Assembly: GCA_950295325.1 (NCBI GenBank)
Contig: OX485809.1
Span: forward strand, 41,571,081 to 41,635,080
DNA: 64,000 nt
Direction: 5' to 3'
Source: Polytrichum commune
Taxonomy: Eukaryota; Streptophyta; Polytrichopsida; Polytrichales; Polytrichaceae
The position numbers were made by a program, and so were the translations under genes. Below the pieces are notes generated by a model, which made no database searches, was not told where the DNA came from, and saw only the letters and a list, made by a program, of their open reading frames with translations. How positions within the stretch are numbered: the first letter of the stretch is position 1; each line of letters opens with the position of its first letter. Shown piece after piece: positions 12,680 through 24,073 of the stretch.

Positions 12680-12960
12680 ATTCCTTTCTAGGCCTACTTA
12701 CTACTAAATAACTAGTTGCTTAGGCCTACTTACTACTAATTAACTAGTTGCTTAGTCTTACTTGCTTAGTGCCCCCCCGCCACTAAGCAAGTAAGACTAA
12801 CGAACTACTTATTAGTAGTAAGTAGGCCTAAGCAACTAGTTATTAAGTAGTAAGTAGGCCTAAGCAACTAGTTAATTAGTAGTAAGTAGGCCTAACCAAC
12901 TAGTTATTAAGTAGTAAGTAGGCCTAAGCAACTAGTTATTTAGTAGTAAGTAGGCCTAGA
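12680..12960. repeat. About 37-bp tandem repeats in the fold-back arms
   Basis: Units carry GTAGTAAGTAGGCCTAAGCA and ACTAGTTATT. About two units stand in the left arm (inverted) and about four to five in the right arm, so copy number differs between arms that are otherwise nearly identical. Confidence 0.7.
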
Positions 12961-13095
12961 AAGGAATTATACTTAGTTGCCTAATCCGCCTAGCCACGTA
13001 GCCACGTAGCCACCGAGCCCGCCTAGCCCAACAAGAGCCTAAAGGTGGGCTCCCCGAAATAAGACATGAGGCCGACGGCATAAGTGAGCCCCACC

Positions 13096-14432
13096 CAGAG
13101 TCCGGGGAGTTTTTTACCAAAATCGGTAGATTTCCGATCTTTTATGAAAAGATTCGGATTTTTATTTTTTTGATCGGAAGCTACCTAAATCCAATTTTTT
13201 TTGTCGGTTAAATTCCGATATTTAACTTTTTCATTCGGTAATTTTCCGATTTTGTGAATTTCAATTCGGTATGTTTCCGAAGATTTGTATTGTATGTCGG
13301 ATTTGTTTTTTTTATATTATAAAAAAATTCATCAATATTTCGAGGAGTGGTCAAAAAATGTTCCTTTAAGGACCTTTGTCGTTTTGCCATTCCTAATTCC
13401 AAGCCCACATTTCATATAAGAAAATTATACACAATTTCAGTAACCAAAGCACATTATAGTAACCAAAAAAGTAGAACAAACAGATTCCAGTAAGCCGAGT
13501 GAAGGATTAATTCTGATTTCAGACAGACAGACTGTAGACAGACAACATTTCGATGGGTAAGCTTTGAATAAAGACAGACTACATAAATAAGCATTTCGAT
13601 GGGTAAGCTCTGAATCAAGACAGCTACAGAAATAAGCATTTCGATCTACAGAAATAAGCATTTCGATAGGTAAGGGTTGAATCAAAACAGACTGCAGAAA
13701 TAAGCATTTCGATGGGTAAGGGCTGAATCAAGACAGACTGCAGAAATAAGCATTTCGATGGGTAAGCTCTGAATCAAGACAAAATCAAGGTCGCAAAGGC
13801 TAGCACAAACTCCTCTTCGCAGTGTCGCACCCAAATGAAGATGAATCTAGCAGAAGCGGAAGAGCAGTACAAAGAGCACTCAACACAAAGAGAAATCCCG
13901 ATGGAGGAGTGAGATACTCTGCAGAAAGGACTGCAGCTTCTTATACTCGTGACAGAGGGTCCTTGGATGCTTAGAGCGGCTCAAAACCCTAATCGGCCTT
14001 GTGAACGGAACCTTCCCTAAATTACTTAGCCTTCATGGTTCTTAGAATCTTAACCTTATGAGTTATGACTCTAGTATTAGGGATAGGGCGGCCGCATGCA
14101 CCTCAAGCTTGCCAAACATGGAAGGTTTTGTAAGAAACTCCCTACCAAACTCATTTGAATTAAAGGATAACAATATTACCCTAGTAAAAATTGCTGCCCT
14201 ATCCCTAATCCCTTCGGCTACTTGCCTAAAATTTAAAAATTGGCTCGGTAAATATCCTAAAATATGATGCCTCAACCGGCTATATTGCCGATATTTTCTC
14301 ATTTCAACCGGTCAATTTCCGACCTTTCTAATTTTAAGTCAGTACCTCGTCCGAATCATTGCAAACTCATTCGGAAATCTTCAAAAAATTTCGGCTAGCT
14401 CGTAACTAAAGTTCGGTACTCCCCGTTCATTG
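13096..14432. mobile_element. Non-autonomous hAT-like element (1,337 bp, 8-bp TSD)
   Basis: The ends are CAGAGTCCGGGGAG and the reverse of CAATGAACGGGGAG, fitting the short hAT inverted terminus that begins YARNG. The 8-bp target duplication GCCCCACC is at 13088-13095 and 14433-14440. The uninterrupted target can be read in the opposite arm of the host fold-back element near 12545. Both subterminal regions are packed with TTCGG/CCGAA motifs in both orientations, as hAT elements carry transposase-binding repeats there. No transposase is encoded. Confidence 0.8.
13545..13790. repeat. Tandem repeat, about 53-bp units, inside the hAT-like element
   Basis: About five imperfect units share AAGCATTTCGATGGGTAAG, a CTGAATCAAGACAG core and a TGCAGAAAT block. 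One unit is shortened near 13640. This accounts for several overlapping minus-strand open frames here, which I do not regard as genes. Confidence 0.75.
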
Positions 14433-14653
14433 GCCCCACCAATGTCCGCCCCCCTAGAACCGGCCCGCATATAGTAAAGATCTTCCCCCGCCATAAATGG
14501 TTCATATAGCGGCCCTTGTCCGGCCCGCCAAGAGATTAGTTTAATTTAAGATACTCCGACATCGCGCGTAAAATCCCAAATGACATGACTACAAATCACG
14601 AGCGTGGTGGCATTAACAAAAGGCGTGGTGGTTTTAACAATTCCCTACATTTA

Positions 14654-15993
14654 ATGTTACTTACTTTCATAGGGTTAGTGATATTTAGTGTAGTGTTCGT
14701 ATTTAGTGTATCTAACACTAAATATCATATTTAGTGTAGTTTATTTTGAATTAGTGTTTCCCGCCTCTCTAAGTTGAAGTTAGGGATTTCCTGCCCATAT
14801 TTGGGAATGTGTCAACATTCTTAGTATAAAACTTCTGTATATGCAATAAAATTTTTGTATGACAATTTAGAAATGAGGAGGGGAGAAAAATATGTAAATA
14901 TTCTAACGTTCAACTCACAAAATATTGAAGTGTTTAGTTTCCTTCACCAATCAAGATTGCCATGACAATCATATTAACTTTTGGACCTTGAATAATGTAC
15001 ATATTCTAAGCGGGAAGTCCAATCGCATTGTGGCATGTGTCCTTCTAGTGTTCGTGATGGAAAAGTTGTGAAGTTTCTCAAATGTCATTATCACATTTGA
15101 TGCGATGGAGAAAGAAAGTTAAGATGGCATTGATTGTACTCAAGTTTCTGTCTCCCAGTTATTGGAAGCATGTAAACCTCCTATGCTGTGAACATGGGTT
15201 GGGAGAGAATCTTACCTTTTGGAAGAAAAAAATTAATAATAAATTTTGATTTATTTTATTAAAACGGTGTGAAATCAATTTCAAGACATGTGGAAAAATC
15301 ACTCCAGTATTACACTTGAACTACACCTATGCGAAATCTCCTATGGTCAACGAAAATAGGAATGTTTACCTTACCACTTCAATATAGGGCTATGAATCAA
15401 GAAAAGTAATTACATAAGGCCCACATACGCCACCAAAGGAGCGGGCCCATCCTCCATGGGCCATACCCAATATCCCATCATAAGGAACAACGAAATTTTC
15501 CTTTGTATTTTGAACGGCCTTCAAGCGTGTAACTCGCCTAGAGCTTATGTGGGAGTGGATTATGATTCATTGTGAACATTTTAGAGCATATGGCATCCAC
15601 CAACCTCACAACACCGAATATCCTAATTAGTGTGTGTGGTTTTAATTCCCGGAACATGAACTATTTTGCCAAGTCGTTAAATTAGTGAGGGTTGAATTTT
15701 TTACTGAGTGGTGCTAAATATATGAATACATGTTCATTTATCATACATTTTAAGAAAAAACTGCATGCTCTAAGGCGTTTGTAGAGTGATAATTTTTTAA
15801 CTAAAAAAGTGAATAGTGCTTGGATGAATAATGTCGTTACTATCTGATAAATGTGTTGCTATGAATAGATTCTTAGTGAACATTGGTTCCTAGATCGTTT
15901 GGTGGCATTGATTTCATAGCGCAAGAAATTTAATATCACCTTCACTAATTTCCCACACTTGTTATTAGCCCTCCTTCACTAATTGGGATAATA
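14654..15993. other. Gene-less stretch
   Basis: No coding or RNA gene is visible. A second palindrome CACTAAATAT...ATATTTAGTG lies at 14715-14737, mirroring the one at 12084 on the other side of the fold-back element. The two may be the ends of an older MITE into which the fold-back inserted. Confidence 0.35.
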
Positions 15994-15995
15994 AG

Positions 15996-16380
15996 GTAGG
16001 GGTGGCTATTTCCGTCCAAATTTTAGATGTGCCTAGTTGGGATGTTGAAACTAATTTTTTTTATAAATTTTGAGGGCTCCGCAAAGCTGGTGCAAGAGCA
16101 ACTATGAAAAAATCAAAATTTTCCGGCATGTTTATGATTTCCTACAAATTTTTAAAGGAAACCTTATAGAGTGACCAACACTCGCACATAGGGTACATGG
16201 TATTTCCACCAGGTGGATTTCTAAAACCGACCGCTGGCAGCCAATAAAATGATGGCAACGCTGTGAACGGTAAAAGCACCTTGATAGGTGCTTTTGTAAA
16301 CCCAGGTAAAAGCACCTAGAAAGGTGCTTCCGACATAGGGGTCGACTTTAGGACCCGCACGGAAATTGCCACCCCTACCT
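15996..16380. mobile_element. TA-flanked MITE (385 bp)
   Basis: Inverted ends of about 22 bp, AGGTAGGGGTGGC(T/A)ATTTCC, are flanked by TA at 15994-15995 and 16381-16382. A TA duplication points to the Tc1/mariner superfamily. The centre holds short inverted runs around AAAGCACCT and AGGTGCTT. No coding capacity was seen. Confidence 0.7.
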
Positions 16381-16817
16381 TACTTGTAGTATGGACTTGT
16401 ATCGTTTCAACCCATTCCACCTGTGCATAGGAATCTATGCCTAGACTCTTTGTTCAACATGTTTCATCAATAACCGACATCATTATGATAACCTCACCAC
16501 CACCACCAACACCACCGTGTCCCTCATAATTTCTCGCAATAGTACAATCTGTTGGTATTATGGTCAATGTTGGGTTTACCAACAACGGTGAAGTTTCCAG
16601 AAGCTGCGCTCAATGATCCTATTAGTGTGTGTCATAATTTTCCTGTAGAGCCCACATTAGTTTTAGGCAACACCTTGTAAAATTGACCACACAATCATAA
16701 GTTGTTAGAGAAACAAATAGGATGCACAAGGTTGTGGGGTAAAGAACAAATTTAGTGAAATAATTAAAGGTAAAACGACATTACACATTTGGACATTCAC
16801 ATGTATATCATAGAGTA

Positions 16818-17308
16818 ATCTCCCGCTTAAGTACCCACCCGTTTAAGTACGCATCCCAGTTAAGTGCGCAATTTTTTTAACAAAAATCAAGGTTCGTACT
16901 TTATTGTTTGAACATGTCATGCGGGAGATTCAATGTTAGTTTGTTAACGTTTCGTTGAAACATCTCAAACAATCGTCGCAATCCATCATAAATTTGTTTA
17001 GCTTCCGTTTGAACACCAGAGCAAAGCAATTGGTTGTTGATGTCAAGGACAGTGCTCTGTAGAGCTTCAAAACCTTTGACAAATTGGACAAATGCCTCAA
17101 TAGGCTGGATTTTGTCATCAATAGGTGGTTCTTCTTCAATTTGCATCTCTTCCAAAACTTCATCAACATCCTTGTACATAACAACACAATATTCTTCATT
17201 GCTTGCATCATTGATATTTAACAAACTGCTCATTTCTTTTGGTTCAATGCAAATCTGCAAAGTGCGCACCAACTACTCTGGTTCAAAGTGCATACTCAAG
17301 CGGGAGAT
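16818..17308 (-). mobile_element. Pogo-like (Tc1/mariner) deletion derivative, copy 1
   Basis: Ends ATCTCCCGCTTAAGTA and the reverse of ATCTCCCGCTTGAGTA are flanked by TA at 16816-16817 and 17309-17310. The minus strand keeps only the tail of a transposase-like frame (17272-16901), with EEEPPIDDKIQPIEAF and KGFEAL. The same tail occurs in the copy at 56908-57545. The second copy of the surrounding duplication, near 18428, lacks this element and shows the empty site. Confidence 0.7.
16901..17272 (-). pseudogene. C-terminal remnant of a pogo-like transposase
   Basis: A 123-codon open frame spans most of the element. It holds an acidic stretch (EEMQIEEEPPIDDK) and a helical region ending in RLFEMFQRNVNKL. 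It lacks the helix-turn-helix DNA-binding part and the whole DDE domain. The link to pogo/CENP-B-like transposases rests on the sister copy at 56908-57545, which keeps part of an N-terminal HTH next to the same tail. It is unlikely to have transposase activity. Confidence 0.5.
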
Positions 17309-19080
17309 TATTGTATAACTCTCATTCTAGAGTGTTATGTCGTCAATCCTTGGTGTTTCTCCATAATAACATAACACTGCTACAAATCAATGTCATCCAC
17401 AAGAATAGCCGTCAACAAAATTTGTGTCAACGCATCAAGTGCTCCAATTTCAAGCTAGCTCGCAATGGCTCTTGGTCAAGTTTTGCTTGGAAAGATTTGT
17501 CTCACATTGTTATATTAGAAGGGTGTCAGTTTGCCAAAGTCAATAAGCCATGCCAATTGGTGGACCACTAAAAAGTTATGGTTGCATGAGATTTCCCAAG
17601 ACGTGTTTGGTATCTTATTCCATATTATATACACCATTTCAAGGTACTTGCATCAACATCTATCAAGGTTATTATTAGAGAATGAAGTTGATACAATTTA
17701 TGTTCTAAATGCTCAACCATTTTGGAGTAGCATGTGTCTTCTCCTCATCACCTTCAAGAGCATAAAATAGGAATAAACAACTTACATATTTGTACGGACG
17801 TCAAGAAACCCATCAACTAAGCAATCCACTATTCTTTGCACATGATACTCTGCTTCAATTATCTAGCACCTTTCTATAGTCCCAAAGCAATCACAAACAT
17901 GATAGATGTACCACATTTATACATTTTAAACACCCAAATTTCTCATTGTAGTGTATAATGTTGCTTTTGGATTGGATACATTCCTTGCTTGGGCTTACCA
18001 ACACATGCCATTTTTTAGAAGATGCTATCATGGTTCTTAGAGATGTTGGATAAATTATAGAGTCAACAAAAAAAAATGCCCATAGGACATGTCGTTTTCT
18101 TAATGGAATTAAGCAAATGTGAAATTAAATAAGAATGTGTATCCTAGAAAATTGCTAGATGCTTGAGTTTCATTTAAACACATTGCCAGAAGCAGGTATC
18201 TTCAAAATTTTCATAAATTTACCTTCGTGACATACTAAGATCGCACTAAAACTTCAAGAACTATATTGATTGACATTCACCTGTCCATATGGTATCTTGC
18301 AAAATTGAGCACACAACCTCTAGTTGATAGTAGAAATACATGTGTACAAGCTTGTGGTGATGAATACAAAATATGCTAGATATTTAATGGTAGAACAACA
18401 ATTCAAATCATGAACATAAATGTCATTTAACTCTCATTCAAGAGGGTTGACTCTCAGTTCCTCATGTTTGTTCATAACAATATAACATTGTCCAATCAAT
18501 ATCATTCATTGTAGCACTTGGTAAAATAATTGGTGTTAATGCATCAAATGCTTCCAATTTCAAACTAGTTTGCAAGTGGCTCTTGGTCAATGGTTTGCTT
18601 GGTTAAATCTCTCTCAAGCATTCTTATACTAGAAGGGAATTACTTTGCTAGAGTTTGTGTAGTAAGCCAAGTCAATTGGTGAACCTCTAAGAAATTGTGG
18701 TTGCATAAACCCATGACACCTCCCAAAGGGACTTGTTTGGAACTATCATTATAACTTTACACCATCTAGAGGCACTTGCCTTGCTCATTATGGGGGACTT
18801 CAAACTTGATTTTAAAAAAAGTCTTCTCTATCATTTTTGAGTTCCATGAGTCTTCTTCTCAACATCTCTAAGATTATAAAATGTATCTAAACAGTTATAT
18901 CCATTGATTGTATAGAGGTCAAGAAACATAGCAATTAAGCAAGCCATCATTCTTTGTACATACTTTGCTCCAATTATCCAACCATTTTTAATAGTGTCAG
19001 AGAAATAATTACAAAGTTGATGAATTTGTGGAGTCCAGTATGCAAGAGGATAAGCTAAACCACATTTCAAGAAATGTGAG

Positions 19081-20207
19081 AAATGTCCAAAAATAGGTCA
19101 AGGAGTTTAATTCATCTCCAAATGCTTCTCCTCACCCCTCTAGAAAAACTGAGACAACACGGGTGACGTAAATGTTCAAGATGCCTCAAAGTTGAGCCAT
19201 GCCGGTATGGTTGTATTGGAACATCTTGGTCAACGTTTTGATATCCACCAAAACATCAATCAATGTGCATAAGAAGAATGGCTATTGAGATAATGTAAGC
19301 TTATGATATCCAACTTCACGGCTATCTAGCATCAAGGAAAGTCGGCTTTTGCATCTCTATTTTAATGTTGAAACTTGAAAGGGCAATCTTTGTGATTCTC
19401 AATTACATACTGCATGAGGCAATTCCCAAGCCAATCCAACATGTAAGTTTTTTACATAGATCTTGAATCTTACCTCAAGGACTCAGACTTTCTTGTTCAA
19501 GGGTACTTACAACAATTCGGCAGGGGTGGTTTAAACCCAAGGCCTTCACTTGGATCCCATGGGAACTTTGAGGTGAAGCCACCTAAGGCCATAATAGTAC
19601 TCGGATAGATGACCTTCTTAGCACTTGATTTTCGGTGCACCCTAACTTACCACCTATGATCCACTCAACTACAATGGGAGTATCCAAATGAATAAGATAT
19701 TTTCAACCAACCATGTGGGAATCTAGGGGTTCGTCCTTGGGGGAGACAGGTGTCGGTTGGCTTGTCCATGTATGTTAAGAGTGTTCACGGTTGAAAGGAG
19801 GTAGTAGTCGTCAACGGCCCTCTAAGTCTCATAATGCCCGTTTTGGGAGACCAACTCGAACATGAAGCAACACCCGGTATATTCATGCCAGTGGCAACTA
19901 CAAAATTGTCTCTCTTTCATTAAAATTTGGCACTTAAGAGAGACGTGCCTAATATGATTACGTATCCTAATCGGACACCTATATTTAAGTGGTGTGTCGT
20001 AAGGTGTGGATCCACAAACATGTACCAAAAAAACATGCGTGTAAAAGAGATTGGACTACGTGCTTAACGGATGATCATTTGAATCTCAATAGCCAACTTG
20101 ATTGGGGGAACCTATATGGCCACTTAATGAATATTTGCTTCAGCGTTGGATATGATATTTATATGAGAGACAAATATATTATGAGGAAAGTGGCTACATA
20201 TGGCCTT
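19081..20207. other. Gene-less stretch with dispersed repeat fragments
   Basis: No gene was recognised. Sequence around 19930-20060 (AATCGGACACCTATATTT, then GTGTGGATC...) recurs near 40.4, 54.05, 59.6 and 60.25 kb, so it includes a partial copy of the MITE family described at 40394. Confidence 0.4.
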
Positions 20208-20213
20208 GATTTA

Positions 20214-20870
20214 TGAAGATTCAAAACTTTCTTGAAGATTGAGGAGATGGATTTGGTCACCTCCCCCCTCAATTTAGTCTTATAGGATGAAACAAGAATG
20301 AGAGTAATGCCCTCAAAAATTACAAAGGAAGAAGCAAGAAAAAAATCCAAAAATTTCCAAAAAATGAGTCTCGGTTCCGAGACAAGTTTATTTTAAAAAT
20401 TTAGTGTTTTTTCTTAATTTTTTTTATGCTCATTTTCTATCCCTTCTTGCATTTGTTTGTGTACCTTACTTGCCTCTTGTCTTGTAATGTGTGATTAGAC
20501 ATAGATAACATGTCCACTTGATGGTTGTTGTGTACTCCAAACGTGACTCCAAATTTTAAATCAAGAAGCTTCAAGGTTGACTCTTCAAGCTTGAACCTTG
20601 AAGATTCCAAATTTTCTTGAAGGTTGAAGGGATGGATTTGGTCATCTCCCCCTTCAATTTAGTATTATATGGTGAAACAAAAATGAGAGTAATGCCTTCA
20701 AAAATTACAAAGGAAGAAGCAAAAAAAATCCCTAAATTTTCAGAAAATTGAGTCTCGGTTCCGAGGCAATTTTTTTTTTAAAGAATTTTAGTGTTTTTTC
20801 TTGGTTCTTTTTACTCTCGTTTTCTTTCCCTTCTTGCACTTGTTTGTGTTGTTTGTGGACAAGGGAAATC
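20214..20870. repeat. Tandem duplication, offset about 387 bp
   Basis: Two copies (from about 20214 and about 20600) share GGGATGGATTTGGTCA-type sequence, AATGAGAGTAATGCC, GAGTCTCGGTTCCGAG and a tail with TCCCTTCTTGCA. Divergence is modest. A related palindrome TCTCGGATCCGAGA follows at about 20893. Confidence 0.7.
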
Positions 20871-21194
20871 ATGCATTCTTTTGAAAGTGACATCTCGGAT
20901 CCGAGACGTTAGTTTTTTTATAAAAAAAACATCTACCTCTCATAACGTTTTACAAACAATTCAAAAAAATAAAAAATCGTTATTGAATATAGATACTTGC
21001 GAAGGAAGTTGTTCGCAAAAAAAACCAATAGAATTTATTTTTTTGCATGTTTTCTTTAATGCTTGGGTTGACAAAATCCACAAAAATTGCATTTACACTC
21101 GTGCACAATTGAGACTTTGGAATTTTAATGTTCTCCAAGAATATCCTTGGTTTGTGACTTGTCTACTACTTTCTACCCATAATAGGAAGAATCT

Positions 21195-22620
21195 AAGCGC
21201 AAGGCTATGATCGGAAGTACATTCTTTGATGCATCGCAAGATACAATTGAAACCAATAAGATTGGCTTCCAACCCATGCAGGAAGATGTGGCCACATAAA
21301 TCGGAAAACGTAAAAGGTATAAGAAGGTTGACATTTCACGTACATTCCCAAACATAACCACCAATGATGTAACATGTACATATACTCCTATAGACGTATA
21401 CACATATCTCTCCTTCTCGCAATATGTCCCGACTGTGGTTCAACAACCTGCAGGGCCTTCTTTATCGTTGGTTCAAGTGTTGTTGGAAAATACCTCTATC
21501 ATGGGATTGATATTAATTCCCTCATATCCTCTATTATTGAAAACTCACGACTTTGTAATACAAGTTAGCATCTACATCATTTCTTTGATAATTTAATAAT
21601 TATATCTAGTTGTTAGTTTTTTATTATCACATGAAAGTGTTATCATCTTTCTTAATATTGTCTTGTTGTTTGCGAGTGTAGTTTGATGATGCACGTACAA
21701 CATAAATTTCAAATGATATTTACCTGCACAAAGGATTTAACTTGTTGATTGCAGATCTGCCTGAAGGACTTCCCGTGCCTCTTATTTCGCCAACTGGTAT
21801 TCCATAATGAAATAAACATGATAGTAATGAGATAGAAGTTATTTTTGAATTTTCATTTTTTTCACAATGATGTACACATTTTCTTATTCGTGTCAGAATC
21901 CAAAGATGTTTGACTTGATGTTCAAACAATTGCAACAACTTATGCAATTATTCTCATTAGAGATTGGTGGGACATCAACTTCATGCATCTATACTCAGGT
22001 GTGGATGCCTTTGGAGAAGTATGTGTAGCTGATAATTTTTTCAAATTTCTTATATGAAAGCATCAATATTGGTATGAGAAACACTAATCTATTAATATCC
22101 ACAATATTATTCAATTTGTAGTCGAGGAGGTTTTGCATCATTTTGTACCGCCGAGTAAAAAAATGTAACATGGCCATTTCATTTAACGAGAATGAAGTCC
22201 TTGTCAAAAAAGATGTGTGTGTGTGTCAAGGATCATGATATTATCTTCAACAACACTTCAAAACATGACCAATTGATGGATGGCTCGGTGCCGTGGCGGG
22301 GTACTCGAGAAAAATATAGAGCCGTATACCAAATGTTTATCGAATCATTAACTGAGCCTGGCAGAGTAGTTGTGAATGTCACTGCATCAACATGTTCATT
22401 CTCTTAACTGTAACAAAACTAGATGCATTTGTTTAAATTGATTTCTAAGTTTATCATATTGAAATATATGTCAATTAATGGTGTTTGCAGGTGCTTCTGT
22501 TCATGTGTGTTTGAACAATGGTCGTCACCTTATTGCGTATGAGGCGTCCTCCCGTATCTTTAATGACATTCTTGCTTCACTTTGTGTATTGTCCGCTCAG
22601 CGTCCTAGAGTGCAAACACC
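21195..22620 (+). pseudogene. Broken gene with an N4/N6-type DNA methyltransferase-like end
   Basis: An exon-like frame at about 21200-21566 is interrupted by a stop and contains VDISRTFPNITTNDVTCTY and PTVVQQPAGPSLSL. Further frames lie at about 21724-21810 (DLPEGLPVPLISPTGIP). The strongest segment is 22247-22403, with DGSVPWRGTREKYRAVY then IESLTEPGRVVVNVTAST. It resumes after an apparent intron at 22492-22612 as ASVHVCLNNGRHLIAYE. This order resembles the end of DNA methylase families such as PF01555: a helix, then PG-x-VxDxxxGxGxT (motif I), then a helix and GRxxIxxE. Here the motif I Asp is Asn and the Gly residues are replaced. Stops and missing parts indicate a relic. The family assignment is by eye only. 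Confidence 0.45.
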
Positions 22621-22639
22621 AACACTAGATTTACTGGAA

Positions 22640-23358
22640 TTAATCACACTTAATTAATTTAAATGTGTATGGAAACTTTGTGAAAGTAGAAGGTATTAAC
22701 TCGACTATAATATTGAACATACTAAAAATAAAGCTGCAAAATTTAGTTCCATTTTAAGAATGATAAAGACCCTTGCAATGGCAAGTCACAAAAATCATAA
22801 CCTCGGTGCTAATGAGGGTTTTATAATATTTTTGACTTCCTAGTTATTTACATGCTTTATTGGCGATTTCATTTTGAAAATGAAATCGCAATCAATCGCT
22901 TATTTAATCAATGGAAGTGAACATATATATTGGATTTTGGACCTTGAAGGTGAAATGCACTCAGGGGCGGTTTACACTATGGACCATGAAGTTGGACCAG
23001 GGCTCTGCAAGGCAGATGATTGGCTCTTGAAGTTGTCCCGGGACAACTTCGGTTTACACTAAGGAAAAAATGGCAGAGGGACCATGGAGGTTGAGGTCCC
23101 CAAAATATAATTTTTAAGGCCTAATAAATGCACTGACATGGTCCAACGGGTTTTGAGGTGAGAGAGGCAAGAGAGGTGGTCTGGTAGGAAAAGGCAAGGG
23201 CCCATGTCAAAGAAATGCCATTTCAAGAATGTTTTAATGAATCTACCTTTTATGTGCCTTAATTATATTATAGCCCATAAGACATACCAACACTACCTTG
23301 CCCAACCCCTTAAACCGGCTCACATGTGTTTCATCAAACAACGCGGGACATCTAGAAC
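22640..23358. other. Gene-less stretch with a fold-back sequence
   Basis: No gene was found. From 22965 on, CGGTTTACACTATGGACC begins a small fold-back sequence that is shared in part with 31758-31898. It contains a perfect 22-bp palindrome at 23029-23050 centred on GTCCCGGGAC. Confidence 0.45.
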
Positions 23359-23363
23359 TCAAG

Positions 23364-23711
23364 TGTAACGTGTATTACATATTTATTGTTTATTGTTTAT
23401 TTACAACCTCTCATTCAACTAGGACTCCTTTACTAGAAGACTAGAGGCGCTACCCTGAGTGCTCTAGCAGTCCTAAAGGTAAAGGGAGTTAACTAGTTGA
23501 AGCTATGGTTTTACACTTGGTTCTACCTCGTAAGTAACGACCATTAGTTAAGTGCACTTAGAATTATCCTAAAGGCATGGAGGGAGAGCTTGCTAGCATA
23601 TACTTAACTACTAGTTGGAGGTGGCCCCAACTCATAGTAGTATCTAGTATATAAGCTCTAAGGTTGGGAGGAACATGCCTCTTGAATCTCATAATATTTG
23701 AGAACGTTACA
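23364..23711 (+). repeat. 5' LTR
   Basis: 348 bp, TG...CA ends. It is identical to the 3' LTR except for one C/T difference in GTGGCCCCAACTC (5' copy). A TATATAAG run in the 3' half (AGTATATAAGCTC) is a plausible LTR promoter TATA box. Confidence 0.95.
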
Positions 23712-23712
23712 T

Positions 23713-23726
23713 TGGTATTAGAGTCG
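23713..23726 (+). other. Primer-binding site, tRNA-iMet type
   Basis: TGGTATTAGAGTCG starts one base after the LTR. It matches the TGGTATCAGAGC sequence complementary to the 3' end of plant initiator tRNA-Met, with small mismatches. This is the usual primer for plant LTR retrotransposons. Confidence 0.8.
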
Positions 23727-24073
23727 GCGCTCTTGTACCTTGTTTTCATTTGGGTTTTTATTAACTTCCGCTACGTAATTGTTATGCTGGTAATTTTTCT
23801 GGAGGGTGTTGCGATCCTGGGGGGTCGCGTCTCACCTTGTCTCGTCTCGTCTCCTTCTGGCCTAGCAGAGGGAGGCAGCCTGCTGCCTGGGCAGTGAGCA
23901 TCGCACATGAGAGTTACGTCATCTCATGTGGCTCTCAGACACGAGGTTAATTTTTATGTTGGGGAAAACTACTGGGGGGTAGAATTGTTTTGTCTCCTGT
24001 TTTGGTTTTTATTGTACAGGACCGCGTGAGCAGTCCCGCAAATTTTTGGCATTGTATTTTGTGTGTTTATGTT

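Larger units (their letters stand above)
12339..14645. mobile_element. Fold-back DNA element with very long inverted arms, split by a hAT-like insertion
   Basis: The left arm is 12339-12771, the spacer 12772-12780 (CCCCCCCGC), and the right arm 12781-13095 continued at 14441-14645. The arms are almost identical inverted copies for over 400 bp. Termini are GAGAATTGTTAAAACC on the left and the reverse of GGGAATTGTTAAAACC on the right. The 8-bp target duplication TACATTTA is at 12331-12338 and 14646-14653. Once the 13096-14432 insertion and its duplicated target are discounted, the element is about 960 bp. It has no coding capacity. Fold-back elements of this shape are usually moved by a MULE or hAT transposase in trans. 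Confidence 0.85.
16640..19080. repeat. Old tandem duplication, about 1.1-kb unit
   Basis: The segment 16.64-18.0 kb (minus its 491-bp pogo insertion) aligns with 18.29-19.08 kb at an offset of about 1,113 bp. Shared anchors include AACTCTCATTC (17317 and 18428), GGCTCTTGGTCAA and GTCAAGAAAC. Divergence is high. No intact coding frame was found in either copy, and minus-strand fragments near 18831-19070 resemble no family I can name. Confidence 0.6.

Noticed and set aside
13540-13790. Tandem repeat as a CRISPR-like array
   Set aside because: Units are contiguous, diverged copies without unique spacers, inside a plant transposon.
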